A stretch of DNA of 64,000 nucleotides from Schizochytrium sp. TIO01. Its lineage: Eukaryota; Sar; Bigyra; Thraustochytrida; Thraustochytriidae. This document shows positions 22,601-31,800 of this stretch, piece after piece. The DNA is taken from positions 6,071,261 to 6,135,260 of the forward strand of contig SMSO01000031.1 of the NCBI GenBank assembly GCA_004764695.1. Direction: 5' to 3'. The notes under the pieces are model-generated. The model saw only the letters and a program-made list of their open reading frames with translations. It did not search any database and was not told the origin of the DNA. The position numbers and the translations under genes are program-made. How positions within the stretch are numbered: the stretch's first letter is position 1; each line of letters opens with the position of its first letter.

Positions 22601-23925
22601 TTAATGGTCATGTTTTTTAAAACATCATCTTTCGATCCTTCTATAAGGAACTTGAGATCCTGCACAAGACTATCCCGCGCAGTTTTACTTAGTGATGATA
22701 GATCCTCCTTGCTGATCGGTTTTGGGTCCTTTTTGTTGAATGAAGACATCTCAGAATCAGCAAATGTTTCGCCTTTGCTCCGCGGACCCTCCAGAATCAG
22801 TTTGAGGAAATCGGCGTTTTTGCTATACTTCGCGGCGAGATGAAGCTTTAAGATCCCCTTGTATTCCACGTCGCTTGACCCTTCTGCGTTGCGACCACCA
22901 AGTTCTACCGTGAATGGAATGTCGCATAGGCGCACTGCTTCATCTTCATCTTCATCCTTCGGATCTTCCTCAACATCTGATTCTTCATCTTGTTCTTCTT
23001 GTAGTTTTTTGATATGAAGAATTTTTCTGATTAATTTGGTATCAGTAGGAGAAGGGAATATCGCAATGCAATTATAAGATACATTTTTTGCGGAATCAGA
23101 TTCCGCTGTGTCAGCGGTTGAGCACGATACGAGCTCTGTTTTATTCGCGTTTTCTGATTTCTTTAAAAATTCATGCACATCAATACATTTCAGGTCTGGT
23201 TTTCGCATGCCTTGGAGTGTTTCGTGCATGCTTCGTACAGTAGCACAATTTGCATTGGAGAAAACCTTCCTAGCTGACTCAAGAGCCTTGAAAACACCAA
23301 GATGGTCACCATGAACGTTTAAATTTGTTGTTTCCCCTTTGGCATGATCATTTAAATTTGTTGTTTTCTCTTCGGCAAAATCCTTAATCATCTGACTTTT
23401 ACCGTAATATTTGTCACTGATAGTCACAGCCATTACGAGAGCAAAGATCTCAGCACGATAAACTTCTTCTTCTTCTTTTCCCGGTCGCGGGTCGACTTTT
23501 AGTTTGAGAGTTCCACGCAATGCGTTATCTTTAAGAAGACCAGAAGTCCCTTTGAGCCAGCAACACTTCAGGAGCTCTATCAAAGGCAGCAACTCAATTT
23601 GTTTTTTCTCTTGCATTTCCAGCAAGCATTTTGGCCAGTCTGGTTGTACTACACCACTTGCATCTATCTTTTCGCTCAACTCTTCAAGAGCACCATTCAT
23701 CACAAGCACGAGAGGAAGCTTATCGCTTGGCTCAATGTCTGATTTCTCATCCTTTTCCTCCTCATCGTGCTTCCCATCCTGTTCCTCCTCGTCTAACTTA
23801 GGGACTTCCTTTTCGTCCTCATCACCATCTATAACGATTACATTTACACGGCTCTGCTTCGCTTCGCTGCTTGCGCTAGCTCTCTTTTTCGAGCTGCTGC
23901 CCTTTGCAGCCTTCCCCCGATCCAT
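16684..23925 (-). CDS. Giant GREB1-like protein A: permuted SF2 helicase plus TAGT-type glycosyltransferase
   Basis: This protein has 2413 residues and no visible intron. N-terminus: a basic/Ser-rich start, then VNVIVIDGDEDE (27-38), a SUMO-interaction-like motif, then two conserved domains (about 70-300 and 328-470). Helicase region: FVILVPNFNSLLQQ (about 518, Ia-like), DECH (583-586, motif II), SAT (635-637, III), GRMGDTFP (about 1258, V-like), QEFGRVCRYP (1288-1297, VI), and only then QQGKTG (G1511, K1512, T1513: Walker A, motif I). Motif I after motif VI is the circular permutation I recall for GREB1. Glycosyltransferase region: VPSYNRA (P1843 to R1847), GGIGYAR, LLDDN (D1939, D1940, N1941), WEDVEFNHLLDE (E2082, D2083). 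The tail (2300-2413) carries three KRPR/KRRR clusters, so a nuclear site is likely. All catalytic-type residues are present. The gene is head-to-head with B. The substrate (DNA base or protein) is not known. Confidence 0.8.
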   Translation of the reverse strand: MDRGKAAKGSSSKKRASASSEAKQSRVNVIVIDGDEDEKEVPKLDEEEQDGKHDEEEKDEKSDIEPSDKLPLVLVMNGALEELSEKIDASGVVQPDWPKCLLEMQEKKQIELLPLIELLKCCWLKGTSGLLKDNALRGTLKLKVDPRPGKEEEEVYRAEIFALVMAVTISDKYYGKSQMIKDFAEEKTTNLNDHAKGETTNLNVHGDHLGVFKALESARKVFSNANCATVRSMHETLQGMRKPDLKCIDVHEFLKKSENANKTELVSCSTADTAESDSAKNVSYNCIAIFPSPTDTKLIRKILHIKKLQEEQDEESDVEEDPKDEDEDEAVRLCDIPFTVELGGRNAEGSSDVEYKGILKLHLAAKYSKNADFLKLILEGPRSKGETFADSEMSSFNKKDPKPISKEDLSSLSKTARDSLVQDLKFLIEGSKDDVLKNMTIKVTKPDQSGESIPAVEITLPSEYAQSEQDNEIPEREEGSQGLAHPEQREVAEKLFEKACEVLTGSKSPSKLATMFDRVHFVILVPNFNSLLQQTKERVEAAMLTDGHVMKYTMEPKPAVNEQLKQLQALAENERNLILIVADECHHGPGLNGAHHQLLNEKIKEATENTEKTENTENKEIKKVKGACVLRLLVSATPQNALTSCTRIPKNNVVTWYNATSLYRSMDYYVETATWAIPAKVSNLRFNLIAGARAPSSSGEIPVHGHDNRTFRFPMHDYGSYVRVLHSLVDETLAKSDKFAHLPPRTKNSGAMTFSVEVVGNGETKLKVRYPFRLLEFDDSNFDPDTGILTWLGFSKDDFDKKIRAPRHRNKKYLDVMASGMPILCDMDGEERKRKGLFVDVDCLPRRRQKVLSDNTFQTFLSICETDANFGKRLGRARKTSKSIAKNVPLYNGHILMTDYILSLTFLAIYRVDREHLFDTKAMETAEDIFLPKKDNLTCVRDESKLREFAQMLGFAEILGFDQPDETVTKFRAATGMADVQHVMDVLLNALRRTALGELFALIRPAADSNESEGQKEMERSMFQEVLSSDERHNLEKMINETDQSELEDAELDNWNFSEHVWRAVWKYIIWSKLKRHNEDLSSEQDNTSEEWYNETDRLVYDLLDIHPKYRTGRMAVIRVYESDENLSVQDGLRSALKRLKLTSDDINKGGVLSVVGDIGGHESKQKSGRGRTRSGTSLHKQVETWTLERDLRHPFEQAASSSPREGIRERVKKHQGAASEQNLTSHKTRSGRAPKQKEAAAKYEDLENLPTIVILCEKGRMGDTFPHSLRFLDLRLRSSKTYSTFVQEFGRVCRYPALRKDEDGFRDIEVRVNGNGVIENENDVKIEIEEIGIWLQRFFIDCGSVAVSDPGNNVCFHADSQRQLEDRFSQELRQRESSGNLPLRGTWKVRMYVHVLPTVLMSPERFKTQIAQAIENKYEHCWGGNRIDQCIPGDVDKYVQRKGQLQGFKCEYIKGKLSVTNPLHSIESYRKTLVPKPEATARDPHYDVGRTPGKDEDPKRLLLMAQCQQGKTGTYLHFIRLLKNAINFEEPVVPEALPLVRSQHCIFPYWKDLTVSIQSPLRNFYNHPAKGQYHRNAMQQRTLMLLVSSSQKAKSWLDTYLKYLREESGEAIQTKIGIKKVEALEAACRNEDCPVKLDPPSVLDSTTLQKCINYDGRFTKDPAVKSAFESWTSDSENEDFVNFANESIAKMNMKENCLDPIKILRKAQAHVQASLWDCVTSAKMDYAGAPRHKQLSSVDTNSQPVEVEVVSDNAYTEFAARPVTNSFNQAYNKGSSLYENVSVSVEGTAHVLPNIPALSIPIDGFHGISYDDRSSFNPIRLSHDNSLHLQDGAQTHRWVFVPSYNRAGTALLDYRGALPEADGLKTVVCLVVRSGEQFDNYRDIFGSAYVIIGMPDRMDSKYQPGDTVSAKGGGIGYARLFIQLLSSALGLKWVWLLDDNVNLCFQQQNLEDQSDKNENREGMEACSFDSVMNKIEKIVLNDHKAEPIPKGEYKQMKTPESLLRLEPPPRVSERNLAENRDEVTGGANKYGLIGIRRDPHGSLNDPLKPFQVTYSVYSFVFLNVEETVRREIFYPCKTFWEDVEFNHLLDEEGLVCLKVNHLYHCKTNLKCRSLPEDDSNAQNLLDWYLAINNSLDEFSCLKEYRLSFMEIMSNRIPSVYDASTELWANDLKARLLRSIPNSETEKKVLALCMVEVSPRESIISDYPYLNDLSFHLPVVIPNALLGIIVRKKDEGSITWLKQLKDEGSAEAELSHRENEILHLQMKDEFDDYILCLRKGSSSMEIVEGSSQSENSDEEASMISDDSAKRRTEREEGAISNTSELSPPSHSQQGKRPRKFSSPSHLEDPRDGSLGKRRRSGNNNANATDGQRPSSIADIPSGKRPRASSSNSSTKNNTRRSSRSSQNLSKGNT
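20453..21881 (-). repeat. Gene-conversion tract, copy in gene A
   Basis: This 1429-bp segment corresponds, with the same length, to 36896-38324 in gene C. By eye I found one base difference (AGT in A versus AAT in C, Ser to Asn). Sequence on both sides diverges abruptly, and gene B is clearly more different across the same interval. This indicates recent conversion or unequal exchange between inverted paralogues. Confidence 0.85.
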
Positions 23926-23934
23926 GCTTGTCTA

Positions 23935-24013
23935 CGCGCACGCACTAGCTCGTCGCTCCGCAGACCGGCCTCGCCTACAGACAGCCGTATCGCTCTATTC
24001 CAGTTTTGCATTC
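23935..24013 (-). promoter_or_regulatory. Conserved start-proximal element of gene A
   Basis: Read on the minus strand, GAATGCAAAACTG, ATAGAG, GCGAGGCCGGTCTGCGG and AGCGAC end about 10 bp before the ATG. The same ordered words occur before genes B and C. This is a shared core promoter or 5' UTR. Confidence 0.65.
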
Positions 24014-24318
24014 ATTCGCGCTCATTGTATCATCTCAATCTGTTTCTATCGCATTCCTCATTATATCACTATCAATAAAATAGAACTAAAATAGAACTAA
24101 AATAGAAATAGACAGAAATAGACAGAAATAGCACACACACATACACACACCTTCCTCGCCACGTTTCTTCAACCCATCAATACCCAAGCCAGGGCCGACC
24201 AAGCCTCGCCTCCTGCTACCCTCAGCCGATGACCGGAGGCTGTCAGAAGAGCCATTCTCTGGCCACTTGCCCTCTCTCACGCATGGCCCTGAGCCGTTTT
24301 GCCGGACTTCAGCAGCAC

Positions 24319-24440
24319 ATGCGCTCAATCAATCTTGGTTGACTGAGAAGCGAAAGATTTTCCAGTTTCCGCGCTCCTACCCTCTCCTAACAGAGCCCTA
24401 CACCCTCGCTCGCTAGCTGGATGGTTAGATAGACGTACGC
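24319..24440. repeat. Duplicated intergenic block I, copy 1
   Basis: Starts with ATGCGCTCAATCAATC and TTGGTTGACTGAGAAGCGA and ends with GCTAGCTGGATGGTTAGATAGAC. It aligns with 34524-34620 upstream of gene C, where the terminal TAGATAG has grown into the long GATA array. TCAATCAA and TTGGTTGA form a near-palindrome. Confidence 0.7.
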
Positions 24441-24960
24441 CTATCTCACAGTAGGCGGTGGCTACCGATATCTAGGCAGCGGTATCTGAAGTGTGCATCA
24501 AAGGGGAACTAGATTAGATTCTGAGAGCGCCTTGATTGATGAATGAATAAGGCCATGCTCGCAGCTGAGCAGGGAATGGCAGCGGGGCCTCGGACTCTGA
24601 GGCTGTTGGGTAGAAACTGGACAGCATGGGGGTCCTAGGAGCAGGCGACAGCGGTATCAAACTCAGCGTCGCAGCTATGATGGGAGATCAGTCCTTCCGT
24701 TTCGGATAGATCATGTTCTGCTTCATTTTTGACCGACCCGCCAGCCGGCTATTTTTTTTAATTTGTTTATTGTTTTTTTTTTTTATTTTTTTTTTTCATG
24801 AATCTTTAAATTAAAATAAAATAGTTGGAACGGTTCTTCAGAGACAGAGAGTAGATGTGCATGTCATACAACTGGGAAGGTAGAGATATGTAATAGCCTC
24901 CTATGATATATGATGACGGCGTAGGGCATATATATTTTTAGTTAGCTACTACCATGAATC

Positions 24961-24965
<5 letters not shown>

Positions 24966-24992
<27 letters not shown>
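24966..24992. repeat. 27-T homopolymer
   Basis: An uninterrupted T run in the A-B intergenic region. Confidence 0.95.
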
Positions 24993-25256
24993 CTCTCGTT
25001 GTCTCCTTAAAAATATATATGTATTTTAAAAAAATAGTAACAAATTTGTTTTTAACGAAAGTAGTATCGGCCTACATTTCTTTAATATATCGGTTTCTAC
25101 ATACTTTAATTAATAAACACTTTTTTTTAACTTTTTTTAATTAAAATTAAAATAGTATGTATAGGTCTGCACGGCTTATTGTTCTTTGAACATTTATGTT
25201 CCTTAGTATGTACTTCAGAGAACACCATTCCTTTTCTAGGGAATGAATAAAATCTG

Positions 25257-25738
25257 CATATTATCTTTAGATCAAGTGGAATCTTGGCAACGCATGAAGC
25301 TACTTAGAAGCAGGCTCAGTCTCAAAATCTTTAAGAGTGTTATAACGATGGAGCTTCTGGCAAACCACATAATTCGTATCGCTGCCTCCATTACGGGCGC
25401 TCTCAGAAAGAATAGAACTGACTAAGCACCACACTCGTAGAGAAGGAAGTAATCCCGCTTCCAATTTTCTCTCCGTTGGCGGTCAGCCAAGATTGACAGA
25501 GATATTTGCTTAAGAAACAAAAGATCTGTTACAACGTTTCAACAGAGATACGTTAGGACAAACAAACAATGAGTCGTTCTTCCTAAGACCTCTGATTTTT
25601 AGCTGACAAGAGACGAAGAGGTTCTTAGCTTGATTGATGCGTTGATTAGATAAAGTTCATAATTTTTGTAATGCCTTTATATGACACCATAGGAGTAGCT
25701 TAAGATCATTCTGATCGAAGCAAGAACATGTCGATCGT
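25257..25738. repeat. Duplicated intergenic block II, copy 1 (upstream of gene B)
   Basis: Aligns with 34983-35442 upstream of gene C. Shared words include CTCAGTCTC, GGCGCTCTCA, GACTAAG, TTCCAATTTTCTCTCC and TTGGCGGTCAGCCAAGATTG. The promoter-side DNA was therefore duplicated along with the genes. Confidence 0.75.
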
Positions 25739-25815
25739 GAATGCAAAACTGAAATAGAGTAATAAATTTGTCTGACGGCGAGGTCGGTCTACGGAGCGAC
25801 ACACAACTGCGTGCA
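25739..25815 (+). promoter_or_regulatory. Conserved start-proximal element of gene B
   Basis: GAATGCAAAACTGAAATAGAG, then GGCGAGGTCGGTCT and CGGAGCGACACACAACTGCGTG, directly before the start codon. It matches the elements of A and C much better than surrounding intergenic DNA does. Confidence 0.7.
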
Positions 25816-25822
25816 GACAACC

Positions 25823-28800
25823 ATGCTTGCGAAAAAGTATGCAAAGGGCACTGGCACGCGAAAGCGCCCTAGTGCAGCGAGCGGAGCGAAGCCGAACGAT
25901 TCGTCCGATCTACCAGGTGATGGCCACCAAACTCAAAAGAAATCAAGAACCACAAAGAAACCAACACCTCAACAGAAATCAAGAACCACAAAGAAACCAA
26001 CACCTCAACAGAAATCAAGAACCACAAAGAAACCAACACCTCAACAGAAATCAAGAACTCCAGAGAAACCAACAACTCCAGAGAAGCCAGCAACTCCAGA
26101 GAAACCAACAACTCCAGAGAAGCCAGCAACTCCAGAGAAACCAACAACTCCAGAGAAACCAACAACTCCAGAGAAACCAGCAACTCCAGAGAAACCAACA
26201 ACTCCAGAGAAACCAACAACTCCAGAGAAACCAACAACTTCAGAGATACCAACAACTCTAGAGAACCCAACAACTCCAGAGATATCAACAACTCCAGAGA
26301 ATCCAACTGAGGTTCCGAATAAGACAAGCGATAAACCTCCTCTGGTGCTGGTGCTGAATGGTGCTCTTGACGAGTTGAGCGAAAATACAGAAAATGGTGA
26401 TGAGGCACAACCAGACTGGCCACAGGCACTGCTGGAAATGCAAAGGAACAAAGAAATTGAGCTCCTGCCTTTGACAAAACTTCTTAATCATTGTTGGCTC
26501 GAAGGGGAGGTTCCCAACCTTTCGAACGAACGGGCACTGCGCGGGACCCTTAGATTCCGTTTCAACCCAGGCACAACAGAGGCAATGGATGTTTTTCGTG
26601 CTGAGATTTTTGCTTTGGTGATGTTGAAAACGACCCACGAATTTTGTTACTCAAATAAGTTTCAGTTTCTCAAAATATCCGAGCGAGATCAAACGCCATG
26701 CTTAAATGTTGATGAAGATCACGTTGGCATTTTGAGGGCTCTTGAGTCGAAGAGCAAGAACGCTTTTAAAAAGTTTGAAAAACCAGTTCGAAGCATGTAC
26801 AATCTCATTCAGCAATTGCGAAGAGACCATCTTCGTAAACCATTTGAAGTTGAAGAGCTCAAGAAGCTCCTCGAAGATTGTAAGCACGACAATAAAACAC
26901 AGTTCTTATCGTGCCAAACGGATGATAGTTTTGATGTTGACTCTACCACAAGCATTTCCAATAATTGCATCATGATATTCCCCTCTCCAAATGATACAGC
27001 AACTATCAGAAGGATTATTGAAGAAAATGAGAAAGACGACGAAGAGGCTGAAGAATCAGATACTGACTCAGATGGAGATTCTGAGACAATTCACCTCTGT
27101 GATATTCCTTTGACCGTAGAGTTTTCTGACAACAACACAAATAGTTCAAGTGATTTAAAGAACGCAGGGGTGTTGAAGTTGCACCTCGCAACAAAGCATA
27201 TGAATGACTGCAATTTCCTTAAGCAAATTCTGCAAGGTCCATGCAATCGGAACGAGTTTGACGATGCTGAGTTATCAGCATTTAGCGAGGATTGTCTCAA
27301 CTCATTCGACAAAAAGAGTCTCTCAGAGCTCAGCAGGGCTGCACAAAATACTCTATTACAAGAGCTAAGATTCCATATTATCAATCCTATCCCTAGAAAT
27401 CCGTCAGGACAAAATCAAGGAGACCAATTTCAAAAGCTAGAATCTATCAGAAAGAATATAGAGGAAGAAATTCTGAAGGAAGTGAAAATTGTTGTTTCTG
27501 CAGCGAAGGAAGGCCACGACCTTCCTACCGTCAAAATAACACTGCCAACAAGGTATGCTCAAAGTGAGCAGGACAACGAAGTTCCAGAGCGAGAGGAGGG
27601 TAGCCAAGGCCTCGCTCATCCAGAACAGCGCGAAGTCGCCGAACAGCTTTTCGAGAAAGCATGTGAAGTTCTAACTGGCTCCAAAACGTCCTCTAAGTTG
27701 GCTACAATGTTTGACCGTGTGCATTTTGTCATTCTCGTGCCAAACTTCAACTCACTTTTACAGCAAACAAAAGAACGCGTCGAAGCTGCAATGCTGACAA
27801 ATGGACATGTCATGAAATACACAATGGAACCGAAAACTGCAGTCGATCAACAGCTGAAACACCTAAAGTCTTTGGCTGAGAATGAGCGAAACCTGATTTT
27901 GATCGTTGCAGATGAGTGTCACCATGGGCCAGGAGTGAGTGGTGCACATCACCAACTATTGAATGAAAAGTTGAATGGAGAAAACGTCCTGCGTCTGCTC
28001 GTCTCCGCAACACCCCAGAATGCTTTAACTTCATGCACCCGTATTCCTGAAAATAACGTTGTTCCTTGGTATAAGGCGACCTCTCTGTATCGAAGTATGG
28101 ACTACTATGTGGAGACAGCAACATGGGCTATTCCTGCAAAGGTTAGCAACCTACGCTTCAAAGTGTATGACAATGCGAGGGCCCCTTCAAGCAGTGGCGA
28201 GGTTCCGGTTCATGGACATGCTGATCGTACCTTCCGTTTTCCTATGCATGATTACGGATCATACGTAAGAGTTCTCAATAGTCTTGCTGACGAAACTCTG
28301 AAGAAGTCAGATGAATTTGCGCACCTTCCCCGCAGATCCAAAAATTCTGGTGCAATGACGTTTTCTGTGCAAATTGTTGGAAGTGGTGACACGAAATTGA
28401 AAGTGAGATACCCATTCCGTCTTTTAGAATTTGATGAATCTAACTTTGATCTAAACACGGGTATTCTTAACCGGCTGGGGTTTGACGCTGCTGACTTTCC
28501 ACGAATCAGTGAAGCAACAGAACATGGAAATAAAAAATTTATCGATGTCACGGCCAGAAGGACGCCCAATCTATGTGACATGGATGGAGAGAAAGGAAAG
28601 AAAGAGGGTGGCTTACTCGATGTCACGGCCAGTGGGACGCCCAATCTATGTGACATGGATGGAGAGAAAGGAAAGAAAGAGGGTGGCTTAGTCGATGTCA
28701 CGGCCAGTGGGACGCCCAATCTATGTGACATGGATGGAGAGAAAGGAAAGAAAGAGGGTGGCTTAGTCGATGTCACGGCCAGTGGGACGCCCAATCCATG

Positions 28801-31800
28801 TGACATGGATGGAAAGAAAGGAAAGAAAGGAAAGAAAGAGGGTGGCTTACTCGATGTAGATTGCCTACCAAGGAGACGACAAAAGGTGCTCTGTGACAAC
28901 GCTTTCCAAACATTCCTTTCCATATGTGAGACAAATGCGAACTTTGGAAAACGCCTTTCTAAGGAGCGTAAAGCAACAAAATTCATCGCAAAGAATGTGC
29001 CACTTTATAATGGTCATATTCTCATGACAGACTATATCTTGTCTCTAACGTTCTTGGCTATATATCGCGTGGACCGGGAACATTTATTCGACACAAAGGC
29101 CATGGAGACTGCGGAGGACATTTTTCTTCCAATAGACAATTACTCAACATGCGTGAGAGATGAGTCCAAACTGAAGGAGTTTGCACAGATGCTTGGTTTT
29201 GCCGAGATCCTGGGGTTTGATCAGCCCAATGAGAAAGTGACAGAATTTAAAACAGCAACCGGGATGGCTAACGTACAACATGTCATGGACGTTCTGCTAA
29301 ATGCACTTTGTCATACAGCGTGGGGGGAACTTATTGGTTTTAGAGCAGCGGGTGGGAGTGAAGATGACGATTCGAGTGAAATCGACGATTCTATTGAAGC
29401 TGATAACGATTCAGACGAGGTGTTTGACTTAAATACGTCGGATTTCAAGAAAACCCTTTCTTCAGACGAGATAGAGATTTTAAAAAAGATGAGAAAGAAG
29501 CGTAAATTTTCTTCAAAGAAGGTAGAATTCAAAACCGAAGGCATTCGACCAGATGCACGGAGAATTTTGTGGAAGTATATCATTTGGTCAAAGCTCAAGC
29601 GTCACGAAGAAGATCTAAGTCATGAACAGGATAACACATCCGAAGCATGGTATAATGAGACTGATCGTCTTGTATACGACCTTTTAAACATCGACCCGAA
29701 ATATCGCACGGGGCGTATGGCTGTAATCCGTGTTTACGAGTCAGATGAGAACTTGTCGGTCCAAGATGGCCTTCGTAGTGCTCTGAAACGACTTAAACTC
29801 ACAAGTGATGACAAGGGTGGTGTTTTGAGCGTTGTAGGAGATATTGGTGGGCATGAATCCAAACAGAAATCTGGTCGTGGCAGAACCCGTAGTGGTACAA
29901 GTTTACATAACCAAGTTGAGCCATGGACTTTGGAACGTGATCTGCGCCACCCTTTTGAACAAGAAAGCTCCCCCGAAACTCGGGAAACGATATTGGATCG
30001 AGTAGCAAAGCACCAGGGAATGGGTTCAGAGCAAGACACGCGTCGTCATACAAAAGCAAAACAAAAAGAGGCAGCAGCAAAGTATGAGGATCTTGAAAAT
30101 CTGCCTACAATTGTTATTTTATGTGAAAAAGGGCGAATGGGAGACACATTCCCTCATTCATTGCGCTTTCTTGACTTGCGTTTGCGATCATCTAAAACGT
30201 ATTCGACATTTGTCCAGGAGTTTGGTCGTGTCTGTCGCTATCCAGCGTTGCGAAAAGATGAAGATGGTTTTCGTGATATTCGCGTTGACGACAATGGAGT
30301 TATTGAAAACGAGGATGCCGTGACGACGGAAACTCGTCGTTGGCTGCAAACATTCTTCATAAACTGTGGAAGTGTAGCTGTATCTGATCCTGGGAATAAT
30401 GTCTGTTTCCATGCAGATTCGCAGCAACAGCTAGAAGATCGGTTTTTCCAGGAGCTTCATAAGCGAAAGTCAGGAGGGGTCCTACCTCTGCGAGGAACTT
30501 GGAAGATTCGTATGTACGTTCATGTGTTGCCAACGGTTTTGATGAGCACTGAACGATTTCAAACCCAGATTGCAAAAGCCATTGAGAACAAGTATGAGCA
30601 TTGTTGGGGTGAAAACCGTATTGATCAATGCATTCCAGGTGATGTTGATAAGTACGTGCAGAGGAAAGGTGAACTTCAAGGCTTTAAATGTGAATATATC
30701 GAAGGTAAGCTGTCGGTGACCAATCCTTTGCATAGTATCGAGTCGTACCGGAAAATGTTAATTCCGAAAGCTACAGCGAGAGATCCTCACTATGACGACG
30801 GGCGCACACCTGGCAAAGACGAGGACTCCAAACGCTTGCTTCTGATGGCTCAGTGCCAACAGGGTAAAACAGGAACATATCTGCATTTTGTTCGTCTGCT
30901 CAAGAATGCAATCAAATTTGAAGAGCCGGTTGTTCCAGAGGCCCTCCCTCTTGCCAGATCGCAGCAGTGCATTTTTCCGTACTGGGAGAACCTCACAATT
31001 TCGAATCAGATACCTCTTTACAATTTATACAATCATCCTGCAAAAGGACAGTACCATCGCAAAGCGATGGAACAGCGAACACTTATGCTTCTTGTTGGCG
31101 CTGCGCAAAACCCAACAAACTGGCTTCAGACGTACCTGCAATACTTGTGCAGGGAATCTGGCGAAGCTATCCAGACAAAAATTGGAATAGAAAAAGTTAT
31201 GGCACTCGGAGACGCTTGCCGTAATAAGGGCTGCCCAGTTAAGCTTGAGCCTCCTTCTGTGATAGATCAGCTTACTTTGCAAAAGTGTATCAATTATGAC
31301 GGCAGATTTACAAAAGATCCAGCTGTTAAATCTGCATTCGAGAGCTGGACTTTGGAGAACGATAACACAGACTTTGTCAATTTTGCAAAGGAATCAATTG
31401 CGAATATAAACATGAAAGACAAGTGTCAAGATTCTATGAAAATTCTTCGTAAAGCTCAAGCGCATCTACAAAAGTCTCTCTGGGGCTCCCGTACCATGAC
31501 AAAGATGGACCGTGCAGGTGCACCAAGACACAATCAATTAAGTTCTGCTGATACGAACAGCCAGCCAGTTGAGAAAGTCTCGAAAGAATCCTACACTGAA
31601 TTCGCTGCTCGGCCAGTGACCAATTCTTTCAATCAAGCCTACAACAAAGGCTCTTCGCTGTATGAGAATCTCTCAGTGTCAGATGAAGACTCTGCTCATG
31701 TTCTCCTGAACATTCCTGCTTTGTCAATCCCAATAGACGGTTTTCACAGAATATCTACTGACGACAGATCATCGTTCAGTCCGATTCGCATAAGTCACGG

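Larger units (their letters stand above)
23926..25822. other. Divergent intergenic region between giant genes A and B
   Basis: It contains the conserved start-proximal elements of A and B, a TAGAACTAAAA-type repeat near 24077-24130, T-rich stretches near 24750-24800, a 27-T run, and two blocks homologous to the B-C intergenic region. No gene is seen. The 183-bp frame at 25243-25425 lies inside the duplicated block and is not kept in its copy. Confidence 0.6.

Noticed and set aside
25811-25822. In-frame GTG upstream of gene B as start
   Set aside because: The ATG at 25823 gives an N-terminus that aligns residue by residue with protein A; GTG starts are not expected for such a nuclear gene.
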